The notes: generated by a model not told the origin, from the sequence alone. Numbered from the stretch's first letter, positions 1-9,337 are shown. The stretch is DNA of 64,000 nucleotides from an uncultured Clostridia bacterium (GCA_948630815.1 CAPIEU010000002.1:62001-126000), one strand, 5' to 3'. Numbers and translations: made by a program.

Positions 1-1
1 A

Positions 2-394
2 AAGCCACTTATAAAAATAGCCTCAGGTGGTGAAATGTCTAGAATTATGTTAGCAATCAAATCAGTACTTGCAGGTGTAGATAAAGTGCCAGTTTTAGTA
101 TTTGATGAAATAGATACAGGAATTAGTGGTATTGCTGCAATTGCAGTAAGTATGAAGATGAAAAACATTGCAAGACACCATCAAGTGCTATGCGTAACGC
201 ATCTCGCGAGTATTGCAGCAAAAGGAGATAATAATTATTATATAAGTAAAGAAGTAAAGGATGATAAAACTGTTACAAAAATAAAGTTATTAACAGAGGA
301 AGAAACAATAAAAGAAATAGCAAGAATAGCAAGTGGAGATATAACAGAGGGTACATTAAAATATGCTATGGAATTAAGAAAAAGAGCCACCTAA
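2..394 (+). CDS. recN: DNA repair protein RecN, C-terminal part
   Basis: This is the end of RecN, an SMC-like ATPase of double-strand break repair; the 5' part lies outside the window and the frame is open from base 2. The ABC signature is visible as ASGGEMSRIMLAIK, followed by Walker B (VLVFDEIDTGISG) and the H-loop region (VLCVTHLASIAA). Together these are diagnostic of RecN rather than SMC or RecF. In Clostridia recN usually ends the xseAB-ispA-dxs run, but here nusB-xseA-xseB lie 12 kb downstream. The stop codon sits inside the terminator hairpin that follows. No anomaly is seen in the visible part. Confidence 0.93.
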   Translation, partial: KPLIKIASGGEMSRIMLAIKSVLAGVDKVPVLVFDEIDTGISGIAAIAVSMKMKNIARHHQVLCVTHLASIAAKGDNNYYISKEVKDDKTVTKIKLLTEEETIKEIARIASGDITEGTLKYAMELRKRAT

Positions 395-411
395 AAATGT
401 GGCGCCTTTTT
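384..411 (+). terminator. Rho-independent terminator after recN
   Basis: A GCCAC / GTGGC stem with an A-rich loop is followed by a run of T. It overlaps the recN stop codon. Confidence 0.75.
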
Positions 412-427
412 CACTACTTATAGGACG

Positions 428-793
428 TTAGAAAGTATGACAATTACCTACTAATTTTGCAAGATACTCTTTTACAGCGAAATCTTTTACCGATTGATAC
501 ATCGCTTCATATGCCATAGCTGCAATCTCTGGCTGAGAATAGTGCATTGAAACTTGTTTCATAGTTAAGCAATTAAAATATATGGTTTTCAATGCAGGAG
601 CTTCAATTTGCTTATAAATAGAACACTCATGACGAGTAATTCTAAAAGAAAATGAATCTTCTTCCGTATTTGCAAACTGTTCTTTTTGAAACTCTACAAC
701 ATCTTCTTGTGGGTTTTCCTCAAATGCCTTGAGAATTTCTGTGATAATGTTTTCAGGTTTTTCCTCCCTTTTTAATGTCCGTAATGTAATCAT
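428..793 (-). CDS. Hypothetical protein, foreign-looking, CGG at codon 5
   Basis: A 121-residue soluble protein that I do not recognise. The ribosome site AGGAGG lies 7 nt before the ATG, so the start is well supported. Codon use is less AT-biased than in the neighbours, with several Cys and His codons (ending GNCHTF), which suggests transfer. The fifth codon is an in-frame CGG (MITL-R). If CGG always caused the +1 shift seen in the core genes, translation would stop two codons later. So either CGG can be read as Arg here, or the gene is silenced or attenuated. It is convergent with recN and stands alone. Confidence 0.6.
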   Translation of the reverse strand: MITLRTLKREEKPENIITEILKAFEENPQEDVVEFQKEQFANTEEDSFSFRITRHECSIYKQIEAPALKTIYFNCLTMKQVSMHYSQPEIAAMAYEAMYQSVKDFAVKEYLAKLVGNCHTF

Positions 794-925
794 TATGATT
801 CCTCCTATTAATAGTGAATATTAATTTGTTACTATATAAGTTTAACATAAAATTGGTAAAAAAGCTATAGTTTAACAAAAAAAGAAGAAATATTTAATTC
901 TTTTAAGGTAAAAATTTTCAAATGT

Positions 926-950
926 AGGTGTTGCTTGGTATGCAACACCT
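926..950. repeat. Short intergenic inverted repeat
   Basis: Perfect 9-bp arms (AGGTGTTGC / GCAACACCT) with a 7-nt loop. It belongs to the dispersed small-palindrome family of this window. There is no T-run, so it is probably not a plain terminator. Confidence 0.7.
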
Positions 951-1023
951 ATATATATTAATTCAAATTTGGAAGAAAAGCATTGAACATTAACAAAAAA
1001 GGACTAAAATTTCTTAATAAAGG

Positions 1024-1052
1024 TTTACTTTCAGTATAGTCTAAGGTATAAT
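1024..1052 (+). promoter_or_regulatory. Probable sigma-A promoter of lysS
   Basis: TTTACT, a 17-bp spacer, then TATAAT, about 35 nt before the lysS start codon. Confidence 0.5.
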
Positions 1053-1087
1053 AATGTATCATAGAATATAAAGGTAGGGAATTATAT

Positions 1088-3202
1088 ATGAGCCAAAATA
1101 ATCAAGTAGAAGAACAAGAATTAGATTTAAACCAACTTATGAAAATAAGGAGAGAAAAATTAGAGGATTTACAAGCAAAAGGGAAAAATCCATTTGAAAT
1201 TACAAAATTTAATAGAACTAATACAGCTTACGAAATTAAAGAAAAATTTGAAGAACTTGATGGAAAAGATGTAACAGTAGCTGGAAGAATTATAGCAAAA
1301 AGAATTATGGGAAAAGCATCATTTTGTACAATACAAGACTGTGATGAAAAAATCCAAAGTTATGTAAGTATTAATGATTTAGGAGAAGAAAGTTATAAAG
1401 AATTTAAGACTTATGATATAGGAGATATTATAGGTATTACTGGGTTTGTGTTTAAAACAAAAACAGAAGAAATTTCTGTACACGCAAAAAGTGTAACATT
1501 ACTTTCAAAATCATTAAGACCACTTCCAGAGAAATTTCATGGATTAAAAGATCCAGATTTAAGATATAGACAAAGATATACAGATTTAATAATGAATCCA
1601 GAAGTTAAGAAAACCTTTGAACTAAGAAGCAAAATTATTAAAGAAATGAGAAATTTCCTAGATTCTAAGGGATATATGGAAGTAGAAACGCCAATACTTA
1701 ATGTGGTAGCAGGTGGAGCTACAGCAAAACCATTCATTACTCATCATAATGCACTAGATATTGATATGTACTTAAGAATTGCACCAGAATTATATTTAAA
1801 AAGATTGATAGTAGGTGGATTTGATAAAGTTTATGAAATAGGACGTTTATTTAGAAATGAAGGGATGGATTTAAAACACAATCCAGAATTTACATCAATG
1901 GAATTATATTCAAGCTATGAAGATTATAACGATATGATGGATATAACAGAAGAAATGGTATCTACAATTGCAAAAAATATACTAGGAACAACAAAAATTT
2001 CTTATCAAGGAATAGACATAGACCTTACACCATCATGGAAGAGAATAACAATGGTAGATGCTATAAAAGAAGTTACAGGTATAGACTTTAATACTATAAA
2101 TACAGATGAAGAAGCACTTAAAATTGCTAAAGAAAGAAAGCTAGAAGTGGATGATATTAAGAAAACAAGAGGGAATATTATAAATATTTTCTTTGAAGAG
2201 TATGTAGAAGAAACTCTAATTCAGCCAACATTTATATGCGATTACCCAGTAGAAGTATCACCATTAACAAAAAGAAAGAAAGAAGATCCTAGATTAACAG
2301 AAAGATTTGAAGTATTTATTGGAGGACGTGAATATGGAAACGCATATTCAGAGTTAAATGATCCAATAGATCAATATGAAAGATTTAAAAAACAAGTAGA
2401 GGCAAGAGAGGCAGGAGACGAAGAGGCAAATATGATGGACGAAGACTTCGTTCAAAGCTTAGAAATTGGTTTACCACCAACAGGTGGACTTGGTATGGGA
2501 ATTGATAGATTAATTATGCTTTTAACAGATTCTGCATCAATTAGAGATGTATTATTATTCCCAACAATGAAACCACTTGCAAGTGAAAAGAAACAAAAGA
2601 AAATTGAAAATAATGAAATAACAAATAAAGTATTTGAGACACAAATTAATAGAGAAGATGCAATAAAATTATTAAAAAAATATAATAAAGAAGAATTCCA
2701 CATAAGACATGCTGTTACTGTTGAACAAATTATGAGATACTTTGCAAAAAAATATAATGAGAACGAGGATTTTTGGGGATTTGTAGGACTATTACATGAT
2801 ATAGATTATGAAATGTATCCAGAAGAACATTGTATAAAAGCACCTGAAATGTTAAAAGAGATTAATGCAAATAGTGAATTAATACATGCTGTTTGTAGTC
2901 ATGGATATGGTATATGTACAGATATAGAACCTAAACATAAGATGGAGAAGATATTATTTGCAACAGATGAATTATCAGGATTAATCGGTGCAGCAGCTAA
3001 AATGAGACCATCACAAAGTACAAAAGATATGGAATTACAAAGCCTAAAGAAAAAATATAAAGATAAAAAATTTGCAGCAGGTTGTTCAAGAGAGATAATT
3101 GCACGTGGAGCAGAACTTTTAGGATGGGAATTAGAGGAACTATTACAAAATACACTAGAAGCTATGAAAGAGGTAGAGGACGACATACAAAAGAATATGT
3201 AG
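1088..3202 (+). CDS. lysS: Lysyl-tRNA synthetase (class II) fused to an HD domain
   Basis: The first ~500 residues are a complete class II LysRS, which charges tRNA-Lys. An N-terminal OB fold (about 60-150) precedes the catalytic core with motif 2 (YEIGRLFRNEGMD) and motif 3 (GLGMGIDRLIMLL). Normal bacterial LysRS is about 490-500 residues; this one is 704. The extra ~170 residues from about 535 form an HD-type metal-dependent phosphohydrolase domain, with HIRHAV near 537, LLHDID near 569 and a later CSHGYG. Free-standing HD proteins of this kind are common in Clostridia, so this looks like a gene fusion. I saw no in-frame CGG. The role of the HD part is unknown; acting on a nucleotide such as AppppA or on damaged tRNA ends would be guesswork. 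Confidence 0.93.
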   Translation: MSQNNQVEEQELDLNQLMKIRREKLEDLQAKGKNPFEITKFNRTNTAYEIKEKFEELDGKDVTVAGRIIAKRIMGKASFCTIQDCDEKIQSYVSINDLGEESYKEFKTYDIGDIIGITGFVFKTKTEEISVHAKSVTLLSKSLRPLPEKFHGLKDPDLRYRQRYTDLIMNPEVKKTFELRSKIIKEMRNFLDSKGYMEVETPILNVVAGGATAKPFITHHNALDIDMYLRIAPELYLKRLIVGGFDKVYEIGRLFRNEGMDLKHNPEFTSMELYSSYEDYNDMMDITEEMVSTIAKNILGTTKISYQGIDIDLTPSWKRITMVDAIKEVTGIDFNTINTDEEALKIAKERKLEVDDIKKTRGNIINIFFEEYVEETLIQPTFICDYPVEVSPLTKRKKEDPRLTERFEVFIGGREYGNAYSELNDPIDQYERFKKQVEAREAGDEEANMMDEDFVQSLEIGLPPTGGLGMGIDRLIMLLTDSASIRDVLLFPTMKPLASEKKQKKIENNEITNKVFETQINREDAIKLLKKYNKEEFHIRHAVTVEQIMRYFAKKYNENEDFWGFVGLLHDIDYEMYPEEHCIKAPEMLKEINANSELIHAVCSHGYGICTDIEPKHKMEKILFATDELSGLIGAAAKMRPSQSTKDMELQSLKKKYKDKKFAAGCSREIIARGAELLGWELEELLQNTLEAMKEVEDDIQKNM

Positions 3203-3278
3203 CAATAGGCTAAAATAACTTCTAGAAACAAGTACTTAGTAATGTAGAAAATGCTAATGTAAAGTAAGGAGAAGATTT

Positions 3279-4017
3279 ATGTATAATTTTTCATTTGATA
3301 ATAAAATTTTATATATTATATTAGGAATAATGGTAATAATGGGACTTGTAGGAATGAGTGCACGGTAGCCTAATGGGGTTATTACTTACTTTACCAGGAG
3401 TAATAATAGCAATTACATTTCATGAATTTGCACACGCGTATGCTGCTTACAAATTAGGTGATGATACTCCAAAAATGCAAGGAAGGTTAAATTTAAATCC
3501 ATTAAGCCATTTAGATTTGGCAGGATTTATACTACTAATATTTGCACATATAGGTTGGGGAAAACCTGTACAAATAAATCCAAGAAATTTCGATAGAAAA
3601 TATTCTACATCAGCAGGAGAAGCAATTGTTTCAGTTGCAGGACCATTAATGAATTTTGTACTTGCAATAGTATTTACAATACTATATTTTGTATTAATAA
3701 AATTTGCTATGGAATTTGTAATATCACAAATAGGTGTTATTGTTATTACAATAATTCAATCTACAATAATAGTAAATATAGGGTTAGGAGTATTTAATCT
3801 TATTCCACTACCACCATTAGATGGAAGTAAAATATTTAGAAACTTTATGTCATATAATGTAAAACAATGGTTAGATAAATATGAAAGAGTATTTTATATT
3901 GTATTTCTTATTTTATGGATTACAGGACTAGCAGGAAAAATAATTTCTCCAATAATAGGAGCAATTTCATCTGGCTTAATTAATATAATAGGAATGATGT
4001 TTGGAATTAATATATAA
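3279..4017 (+). CDS. M50 site-2-type membrane metalloprotease, read through a +1 shift
   Basis: A membrane-embedded zinc protease of the M50 (YwhC/SpoIVFB-like) family. Reading starts at ATG 3279 after AAGGAG. After 28 codons the frame reaches CGG and at once TAG. Skipping one base gives Gly-29 and continues through the HEFAH zinc motif, the GDDTPKMQGRLNLNP segment and the second metal motif (LIPLPPLDG). Length 739 nt is 3n+1, exactly one extra base, giving 245 residues with several membrane helices. The upstream part (MYNFSFDNKIL...) has its own ribosome site and is hydrophobic, as a first helix should be. Without the shift only an internal GTG at 3358, with no ribosome site, could start the protease. 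Confidence 0.85.
3363..3365 (+). other. CGG +1 recoding site in the M50 protease gene
   Basis: Context GCA-CGG-T, with TAG as the next zero-frame codon. Skipping C gives GGT (Gly-29) and restores the protease frame. Confidence 0.8.
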
Positions 4018-4023
4018 TGATAT

Positions 4024-4049
4024 GTAGGGGCGGGTCTCGTGCCCGCCCA
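4024..4049. repeat. GTAGGGG-type intergenic inverted repeat
   Basis: Arms GGGCGGG / CCCGCCC around a short loop, between the protease gene and tsaD. Member of the dispersed small-palindrome family. Confidence 0.75.
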
Positions 4050-4093
4050 GAAATATAAAATGATAAAAACATTATAATAGAAAGAGTAATAAG

Positions 4094-5086
4094 ATGAAAA
4101 AAGATATAATAACGCTAGGAATTGAATCAAGTTGTGACGAAACCTCTGTAGCTGTTGTAAAAAACGGTAGAGAGGTTCTTTCTAATGTAATAAATTCTCA
4201 AATAGATATACATAAAAGATTTGGAGGAGTAGTCCCAGAAATAGCATCAAGAAATCATGTTGAAGCAATTCAAACAGTTACAAAGGAAGCATTAGAAAAA
4301 GCAGGAGTAACTTTTAATGATATAGATGTAATTGTATGTACGTATGGACCAGGACTTGTAGGAGCATTACTTGTAGGAGTAGCATATGCTAAAGCTTTAA
4401 GTTATGCCCTAAATAAACCACTTGTAGGAGTTAATCATATTGAAGGTCATATTGCAGCAAACTATATAACACATAAAGAATTAGAGCCACCATTTTTATG
4501 TGTGATTATTTCTGGAGGACATACACATCTTGTATATATAAAAGATTATATGGAATTTGAGATACTAGGTAAAACACGTGATGATGCAGTAGGAGAAGCC
4601 TTTGATAAAGTTGCAAGAGTTATTGGCTTAGAATATCCAGGAGGACCTAAAATAGATAAACTTGCAGAAATGGGAGAACCAAATATTGAATTGCCACGTA
4701 CATATTTTGATAATCTAGATTTTAGTTTTAGTGGAATAAAAACAGCTGTATTAAATTTGCATCACAAAATGCCAGATGTAAATAAAGAAAACTTATGTGC
4801 AAGTTTTGAACAAGCAATTACAGATGTATTGATTACAAATACTACTAGAGCAATAGAAGCACTTAATATAGATAAAGTCGCTTTAGCTGGTGGTGTATCA
4901 GCAAATATCTTTATAAGAGAAAGATTTAAAAGTTTAGAAGAATCAAAAAATATAAAAGTATATTACCCAGAAAAAGTATTATGTACAGATAATGCGGCAA
5001 TGATAGCATCAGCTGGATATTATAACTATATTAAAGGAAATATAGCGGATCTTACATTAAATGCTATACCAAATTTAAAAATATGA
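4094..5086 (+). CDS. tsaD: tRNA N6-adenosine threonylcarbamoyltransferase TsaD
   Basis: TsaD transfers the threonylcarbamoyl group to A37 of tRNAs reading ANN codons, working with TsaB, TsaE and TsaC. At 330 residues it has normal family length. ASKHA features are visible: GIESSCDETS at the N-terminus, the metal-binding NHIEGHIAA near 113-121, ISGGHTHLV, and ALAGGVSAN late in the protein. It starts at ATG 4094 and lies between two GTAGGGG-like repeats. The frame is intact; its ACGG and GCGG strings fall across codon boundaries. This matters because t6A affects frame maintenance. Confidence 0.96.
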   Translation: MKKDIITLGIESSCDETSVAVVKNGREVLSNVINSQIDIHKRFGGVVPEIASRNHVEAIQTVTKEALEKAGVTFNDIDVIVCTYGPGLVGALLVGVAYAKALSYALNKPLVGVNHIEGHIAANYITHKELEPPFLCVIISGGHTHLVYIKDYMEFEILGKTRDDAVGEAFDKVARVIGLEYPGGPKIDKLAEMGEPNIELPRTYFDNLDFSFSGIKTAVLNLHHKMPDVNKENLCASFEQAITDVLITNTTRAIEALNIDKVALAGGVSANIFIRERFKSLEESKNIKVYYPEKVLCTDNAAMIASAGYYNYIKGNIADLTLNAIPNLKI

Positions 5087-5140
5087 ATAAATATATTGTA
5101 TAGAAATGTTTTAAAGTAATATTAACAACAAAAAATAAAA

Positions 5141-5162
5141 GGGTGGGTATGAGACCCGCCCC
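5141..5162. repeat. Short intergenic inverted repeat
   Basis: GGGTGGGT / GACCCGCCC arms. It is the mirror-orientation relative of the repeat before tsaD, so tsaD is bracketed by two copies. Confidence 0.7.
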
Positions 5163-5203
5163 TATACTAGAAAATAAAGATAGAGATAGAAAGGAAATAA
5201 GAT

Positions 5204-5908
5204 ATGGCTATTTTTGTAATAGCAGATTTACATTTATCTTTCAAAAATCCAAAACCTATGAATATATTTGGAGATAATTGGGACAATCATGAGGAAAAAA
5301 TAAGAAAGGATTGGTTAGAAAAAGTAACTGACAATGATTTAGTAATATTGCCAGGAGATTTTTCATGGGCAATGAATTTAGAAGATAGCTATTTAGATTT
5401 TAAATATTTAAATGAACTTCCAGGAAAAAAATTATTATTAAAAGGAAATCATGATTATTGGTGGACTACAATAAAAAAAATGCATAAGTATTTAGAAGAA
5501 CATAAATTTAATACAATTGATTTTATATATAATAATAGTTACTGTTTTGAAAATAAAATCATTGCAGGAACAAGAGGGTGGACGCTAAATAGCCTTGAAG
5601 GAGACGGAAAAATTTTAAATAGAGAATTAGGAAGGCTAGAATTATCACTAAAAGAAGGAAGAGAAAAATATGGTAATGATAAAGAAATATTAGTATTTAT
5701 GCACTATCCTCCAATAACAAATTCTAGTTTATTAAATCATTTAGAACTTAAGTTTGTAGATGTAATGAAGAAATATAATGTATCAAGATGTATGTATGGT
5801 CATTTACATGGACATTCTCATAAAGATGCAATAGAAGGTAATGTAGAGGGAATAGAGTTTAGTTTGGTAAGTGGAGATTATTTAGATTTTAAATTAATGA
5901 ATATATAA
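5204..5908 (+). CDS. Calcineurin-like metallophosphoesterase
   Basis: A 234-residue cytosolic two-metal phosphoesterase. The five family motifs are present in order: IADLHLSF near residue 6, GDFSW near 50, KGNHDYWW near 83, a histidine in FMHYPP, and GHLHGHSH near 200. It resembles the small clostridial/Bacillus phosphoesterases often found next to tsaD; the substrate cannot be told from sequence. The start ATG follows AAAGGAAAT. It ends in a perfect palindrome shared with the convergent stomatin gene. Confidence 0.88.
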   Translation: MAIFVIADLHLSFKNPKPMNIFGDNWDNHEEKIRKDWLEKVTDNDLVILPGDFSWAMNLEDSYLDFKYLNELPGKKLLLKGNHDYWWTTIKKMHKYLEEHKFNTIDFIYNNSYCFENKIIAGTRGWTLNSLEGDGKILNRELGRLELSLKEGREKYGNDKEILVFMHYPPITNSSLLNHLELKFVDVMKKYNVSRCMYGHLHGHSHKDAIEGNVEGIEFSLVSGDYLDFKLMNI

Positions 5909-5911
5909 TAT

Positions 5912-5936
5912 ATGGGTTGCATGGTATGCAACCCAT
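5912..5936. terminator. Bidirectional hairpin between convergent genes
   Basis: Perfect arms ATGGGTTGCAT / ATGCAACCCAT with a 3-nt loop and A/T-rich flanks. It lies exactly between two convergent genes and also belongs to the short-palindrome family. Confidence 0.6.
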
Positions 5937-5942
5937 TAAAAA

Positions 5943-6842
5943 TTATTTATTATCTTTAAATACTTCTTTTACAGCACCTAAACTAGAAAGAGCTTGAGTT
6001 GCTTCAAATGGAATAAATACCTTATTTGCATCTCCATTTGCAACTTTTTCAAGAGCTTCTAAAGATTTAAGTTGTACTAATCTTTCATCAGGATCAGCTT
6101 TCTTCATAGCAGCATAAATCATTTCAACTTCTTTTGCTTTAGCTTGTGCAACTTGTTTTATAGCTTCAGCTTCACCAGCAGCACGTCTAATTTTTGATTC
6201 TTTATCAGCTTCTGCTTCTAAAATAGCAGCTTCTTTTTGACCTTCTGCAATTGTAATAGCTGATTGTCTTTCACCTTCTGCTTGAAGAATTAAAGCTCTT
6301 TTATTACGTTCTGCATTCATCTGTTTTTCCATTGCATCACGAATATCGGCAGGTGGTGTAATATCTTTAATTTCTACACGGTCAACTTTACAACCCCATT
6401 GGTCTGTTGCTTCATCTAAGATAACTCTTAATTGATCATTAATAGCATCTCTTGAACTAAAGGTTGCATCTAAGTCCATTTTACCAACAATATCACGTAT
6501 TGTTGTGATTGCTAAGTATTCAATACCTTTCTTTAAACTTTGAATTTCATACACTGCTTTTGCAGGATCTGTAATTTTATAAAATACAACTGTATCAATT
6601 GTAATTGTAACATTATCTTTTGTAATAACTCCTTGAGGTGGTATATCCATTGTTTGTTGTTTAAGACTTACAACACTTCTTACATGATCAATAAATGGAA
6701 CTATTATTGTAAGACCAGCATCTGCAATTTTATGATACTTACCAAGTCTTTCAATAATGTATACCTCTGCTTGTTTAACGATTTTAATTGATTTAAATGC
6801 TATTACTAATATAATAACAAGTAATATAATTAAAAATACCAT
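5943..6842 (-). CDS. SPFH/stomatin-like membrane protein (QmcA type)
   Basis: A 299-residue scaffold protein of membrane microdomains. It has one N-terminal membrane helix (about 2-18), an SPFH domain from about 20 to 180 including the ERLGKYHKIADAG segment, and an Ala/Glu-rich coiled coil (about 185-255) that drives oligomerisation. It lies directly downstream of nfeD on the same strand, the classical NfeD-stomatin pairing, so the two proteins very likely act together. The start is the ATG preceded by AAGGAG. The frame is intact. Confidence 0.92.
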   Translation of the reverse strand: MVFLIILLVIILVIAFKSIKIVKQAEVYIIERLGKYHKIADAGLTIIVPFIDHVRSVVSLKQQTMDIPPQGVITKDNVTITIDTVVFYKITDPAKAVYEIQSLKKGIEYLAITTIRDIVGKMDLDATFSSRDAINDQLRVILDEATDQWGCKVDRVEIKDITPPADIRDAMEKQMNAERNKRALILQAEGERQSAITIAEGQKEAAILEAEADKESKIRRAAGEAEAIKQVAQAKAKEVEMIYAAMKKADPDERLVQLKSLEALEKVANGDANKVFIPFEATQALSSLGAVKEVFKDNK

Positions 6843-6934
6843 AACTATTCCTCCTTATAAAATATATATTAATAAAAATACTAATATCGTAATTGATGTT
6901 AGAAATTGGAGGTTGGAAGTTTGATGTTGGATTT

Positions 6935-6966
6935 AAGAAATTTCTTTGAAGAAACTTCTTAAACGT
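6935..6966. repeat. Imperfect palindrome at the 3' end of nfeD
   Basis: AAGAAATTTC and GAAACTTCTT form a hairpin just after the nfeD stop. Flanking sequence (GTTAGACGTTAGACG and relatives) also repeats in inverse. The last residues of NfeD (EVRR) may come from this element. Confidence 0.5.
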
Positions 6967-7400
6967 CTAACGTCTAACCTCTAATCTAGCTTTTACAACA
7001 GCTTTTACACCATTGATTTCTAATACTTCAATTTCTTCTCCAATAGGTATAATTTCATCTGATTTTGCACTCCAAACTTCACCTGCAATTTTTACTTGAC
7101 CAATACCAAGGTTAGGATTAATTTCTTTTGTAACAATTCCAGTTTTACCAATAACAGAATATGCGTTAGTTTTTATAGAATCTTTACCGAGAAAATTTTT
7201 TTACAAAAGGTTTGGTAAAAAAAAGTAAAGCAGTTGATGTTACTAAGAAAACTGTAGTTTGGATTATTATATTATCTGTAAAGAAGCTAGTTATCATTGC
7301 AAATAATGCTCCAATTGCAAACCAAAATATTAAAAAACCGTATAGTAATTATTTCTAAAATAAAAAATAATCCAGATATAATTAACCACATTTGCCACAT
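6967..7400 (-). CDS. NfeD-family membrane protein, read through two +1 shifts
   Basis: The partner of the stomatin gene. No single frame is open over the gene. ATG 7400 follows AGGAGGG; after 20 codons a CGG is met, and skipping one base gives Gly-21 and the hydrophobic run FLIFWFAIGALFAMI. A second CGG, immediately followed by TAA, is met after residue 70; skipping again gives Gly-71 and then SVIGKTGIVTKE and the OB-fold end (GQVKIAGEVWSAKSDEIIPIGE). The gene spans 434 nt, that is 3n+2, matching exactly two extra bases and a 143-residue protein of normal NfeD layout (membrane helices, then OB fold). Two identical repairs in one short gene make random damage unlikely. Confidence 0.85.
7187..7189 (-). 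other. CGG +1 recoding site 2 in nfeD
   Basis: Context TCT-CGG-T with TAA as the next zero-frame codon. Skipping C gives GGT, Gly-71. Confidence 0.8.
7338..7340 (-). other. CGG +1 recoding site 1 in nfeD
   Basis: Context ATA-CGG-T. Skipping C gives GGT, Gly-21, where family members commonly have Gly before the Phe-rich helix. The zero frame meets a stop about 17 codons later. Confidence 0.8.
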
Positions 7401-7591
7401 AAGAATCCCTCCTTATTAAGTACAGTACAATTATATCACGAAAAAAGCTAAAAATAAAGAGATTTTGGAAATATTTTCGTATAAGAAGAATAAAGCAAAA
7501 AATAATTTCTTAAAATTTTTTAAATATATTCACGAAAAAAGTATTTTATGATATAGTATAAAAGTATTATAAAATATTAAGGAGAATTACA

Positions 7592-9256
7592 ATGAATTTT
7601 ATAAAAAAAATATGGAAACAATTATTAGTAGTAGCAGTATTATTAGTTATAGTAACAGTTGTTTTAATAATATCACCAAATTTTAAGAAAGATCCAAATG
7701 AAGGAAAAATCAATTTCATTATCAACAATAACAATGTAACATCTAAAATGAAATATGAACTATTTATAAATAATGATGGCATAGTTTATGTGTCAAAAGA
7801 TGATATCGCAAACTATTTTGATGGACAAATTTATTATGATAAAGATAACAATCAACTTATAACTACATCAGACACTAAGGTAGCAGTAATATCTTTAAAT
7901 GAAAAGACAATGAAAGTAAATGGAGCGACAGTAAAGTTATTAGGAACTGTTATTAGAAAAGATGGAATTTTATATGTTCCTATTTCTGAGCTTCAAAAGG
8001 TATATAATATAGAAGTAACAAATATAAATAATGCTGTTATAACAGTTGATTCATTAGACAGGGAACTTACAAAAGCAGATGCTTCAAAAAAGATTAGTGT
8101 AAAATATAATACAAAATTTATTTCAAAAACAGTGGATAAAGTTGAAGTAGGAGAAAAAGTAGTTGTGGTATCTGAAAAAGACGGCTTTACTAAAATTAGA
8201 ACTGAAAATGGAAAACTTGGATATGTAAAAACAGATAAATTAACAAATATAACAAAAGTAAGGGAAAAAGTAGAAAAAGAACCTCAAATTAAAGGAAAAA
8301 TTAATTTAGTATGGGATTATTATTCAGAATATGTGTCTACACCAAATAGAACTGGTACTACTATTACAGGGGTAAATGTAGTGTCACCAACATTTTTTGC
8401 ATTAAAAAACTCTGAAACTTTAAGTATAATTGATAAAGCCGCAAGAGGTGGAGAAGAATATGTGAAATGGGCAAAAGATAATGGATATAAAGTATGGGCA
8501 TTATTTTCTAATGAATCAATGAAAACTGTTACATCTAAGATTTTAAATGATTATTCTCAAAGAGAAAAAATGATAGAAGAAATTGTTAGATTAGCTTTAA
8601 AATATAAAGTAGATGGAATTAATGTAGACTTTGAATATATGAATATGAGTGACAAAGATGTTTTTTCAAGATTTATTATAGAACTTGCACCACGCTTAAG
8701 AGAATATGGAATAGTAACAAGTGTTGATGTAACAGCACCAGATGGTAGCGAGAATTGGTCATTATGTTTTGATAGAGATTTACTTGCAAATGAAGCAGAT
8801 TATATAATGTTTATGGCTTATGATCAACATGGAGTATCTAGTACTAAGGCAGGAACAGTAGCAGGATGTGACTGGGTAGAAGCAAATGTTAAAAAATTTA
8901 TAGGACAAGAAGCTGTAAAAAAAGAAAAAATTATTTTAGGTATTCCATTATATACTAGATTATGGAAAACAGATAGTAATGGAAAAATAACTAGTTCAGT
9001 TATTAATATGAATAAAATAGAAGAAACTTTGCCTAATAATGTTACAAAAACTTGGGATGAAAATACAAAACAACATTATGTGGAATATGTAAATGGTAAA
9101 TATACATACCAAATGTGGATTGAAGACGAGAAATCTATTAGAGAAAAATTAAATCTAATAAATCAATATGAATTAGCAGGAGGAGCATTTTGGGAAAAAG
9201 ATAGAGAAACAGAAAATATTTGGAATATAGCAAAAGAAGTTTTACAAACAAAATAG
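7592..9256 (+). CDS. Exported GH18 glycosidase with amine-oxidase-like and SH3 domains
   Basis: A 554-residue surface enzyme. Residues 7-29 form a signal anchor. Residues about 40-155 resemble the copper-amine-oxidase N-terminal domain common in clostridial surface proteins, and 165-225 form a bacterial SH3 domain (VGEKVVVVSEKDGFTKIRT). The rest is a GH18 barrel with the catalytic DxxDxDxE motif visible as DGINVDFEYM near 340-347. Family members of this YaaH/YdhD-like type cleave N-acetylglucosamine linkages in peptidoglycan or spore cortex. It is divergent from nfeD and starts after TTAAGGAG. No frameshift is seen. Confidence 0.88.
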   Translation: MNFIKKIWKQLLVVAVLLVIVTVVLIISPNFKKDPNEGKINFIINNNNVTSKMKYELFINNDGIVYVSKDDIANYFDGQIYYDKDNNQLITTSDTKVAVISLNEKTMKVNGATVKLLGTVIRKDGILYVPISELQKVYNIEVTNINNAVITVDSLDRELTKADASKKISVKYNTKFISKTVDKVEVGEKVVVVSEKDGFTKIRTENGKLGYVKTDKLTNITKVREKVEKEPQIKGKINLVWDYYSEYVSTPNRTGTTITGVNVVSPTFFALKNSETLSIIDKAARGGEEYVKWAKDNGYKVWALFSNESMKTVTSKILNDYSQREKMIEEIVRLALKYKVDGINVDFEYMNMSDKDVFSRFIIELAPRLREYGIVTSVDVTAPDGSENWSLCFDRDLLANEADYIMFMAYDQHGVSSTKAGTVAGCDWVEANVKKFIGQEAVKKEKIILGIPLYTRLWKTDSNGKITSSVINMNKIEETLPNNVTKTWDENTKQHYVEYVNGKYTYQMWIEDEKSIREKLNLINQYELAGGAFWEKDRETENIWNIAKEVLQTK

Positions 9257-9337
9257 AGAAAAGAAAATATATTACTATACTCACGCTAATTACGATAATA
9301 TTAAACTAAACATTAACGAAAACATAAAGAAATATTT

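Noticed and set aside
3363..3368. Stop codon read-through or selenocysteine at CGG-TAG and CGG-TAA
   Set aside because: Only two of the twelve sites have an immediate stop, and the continuing protein is in another frame, so read-through cannot explain it.
4146..4150. ACGG strings in intact genes such as tsaD (AAC-GGT)
   Set aside because: Here the C is the third base of the preceding codon, so CGG is out of frame and no shift is needed. The same holds for dozens of ACGG and GCGG strings in core genes.
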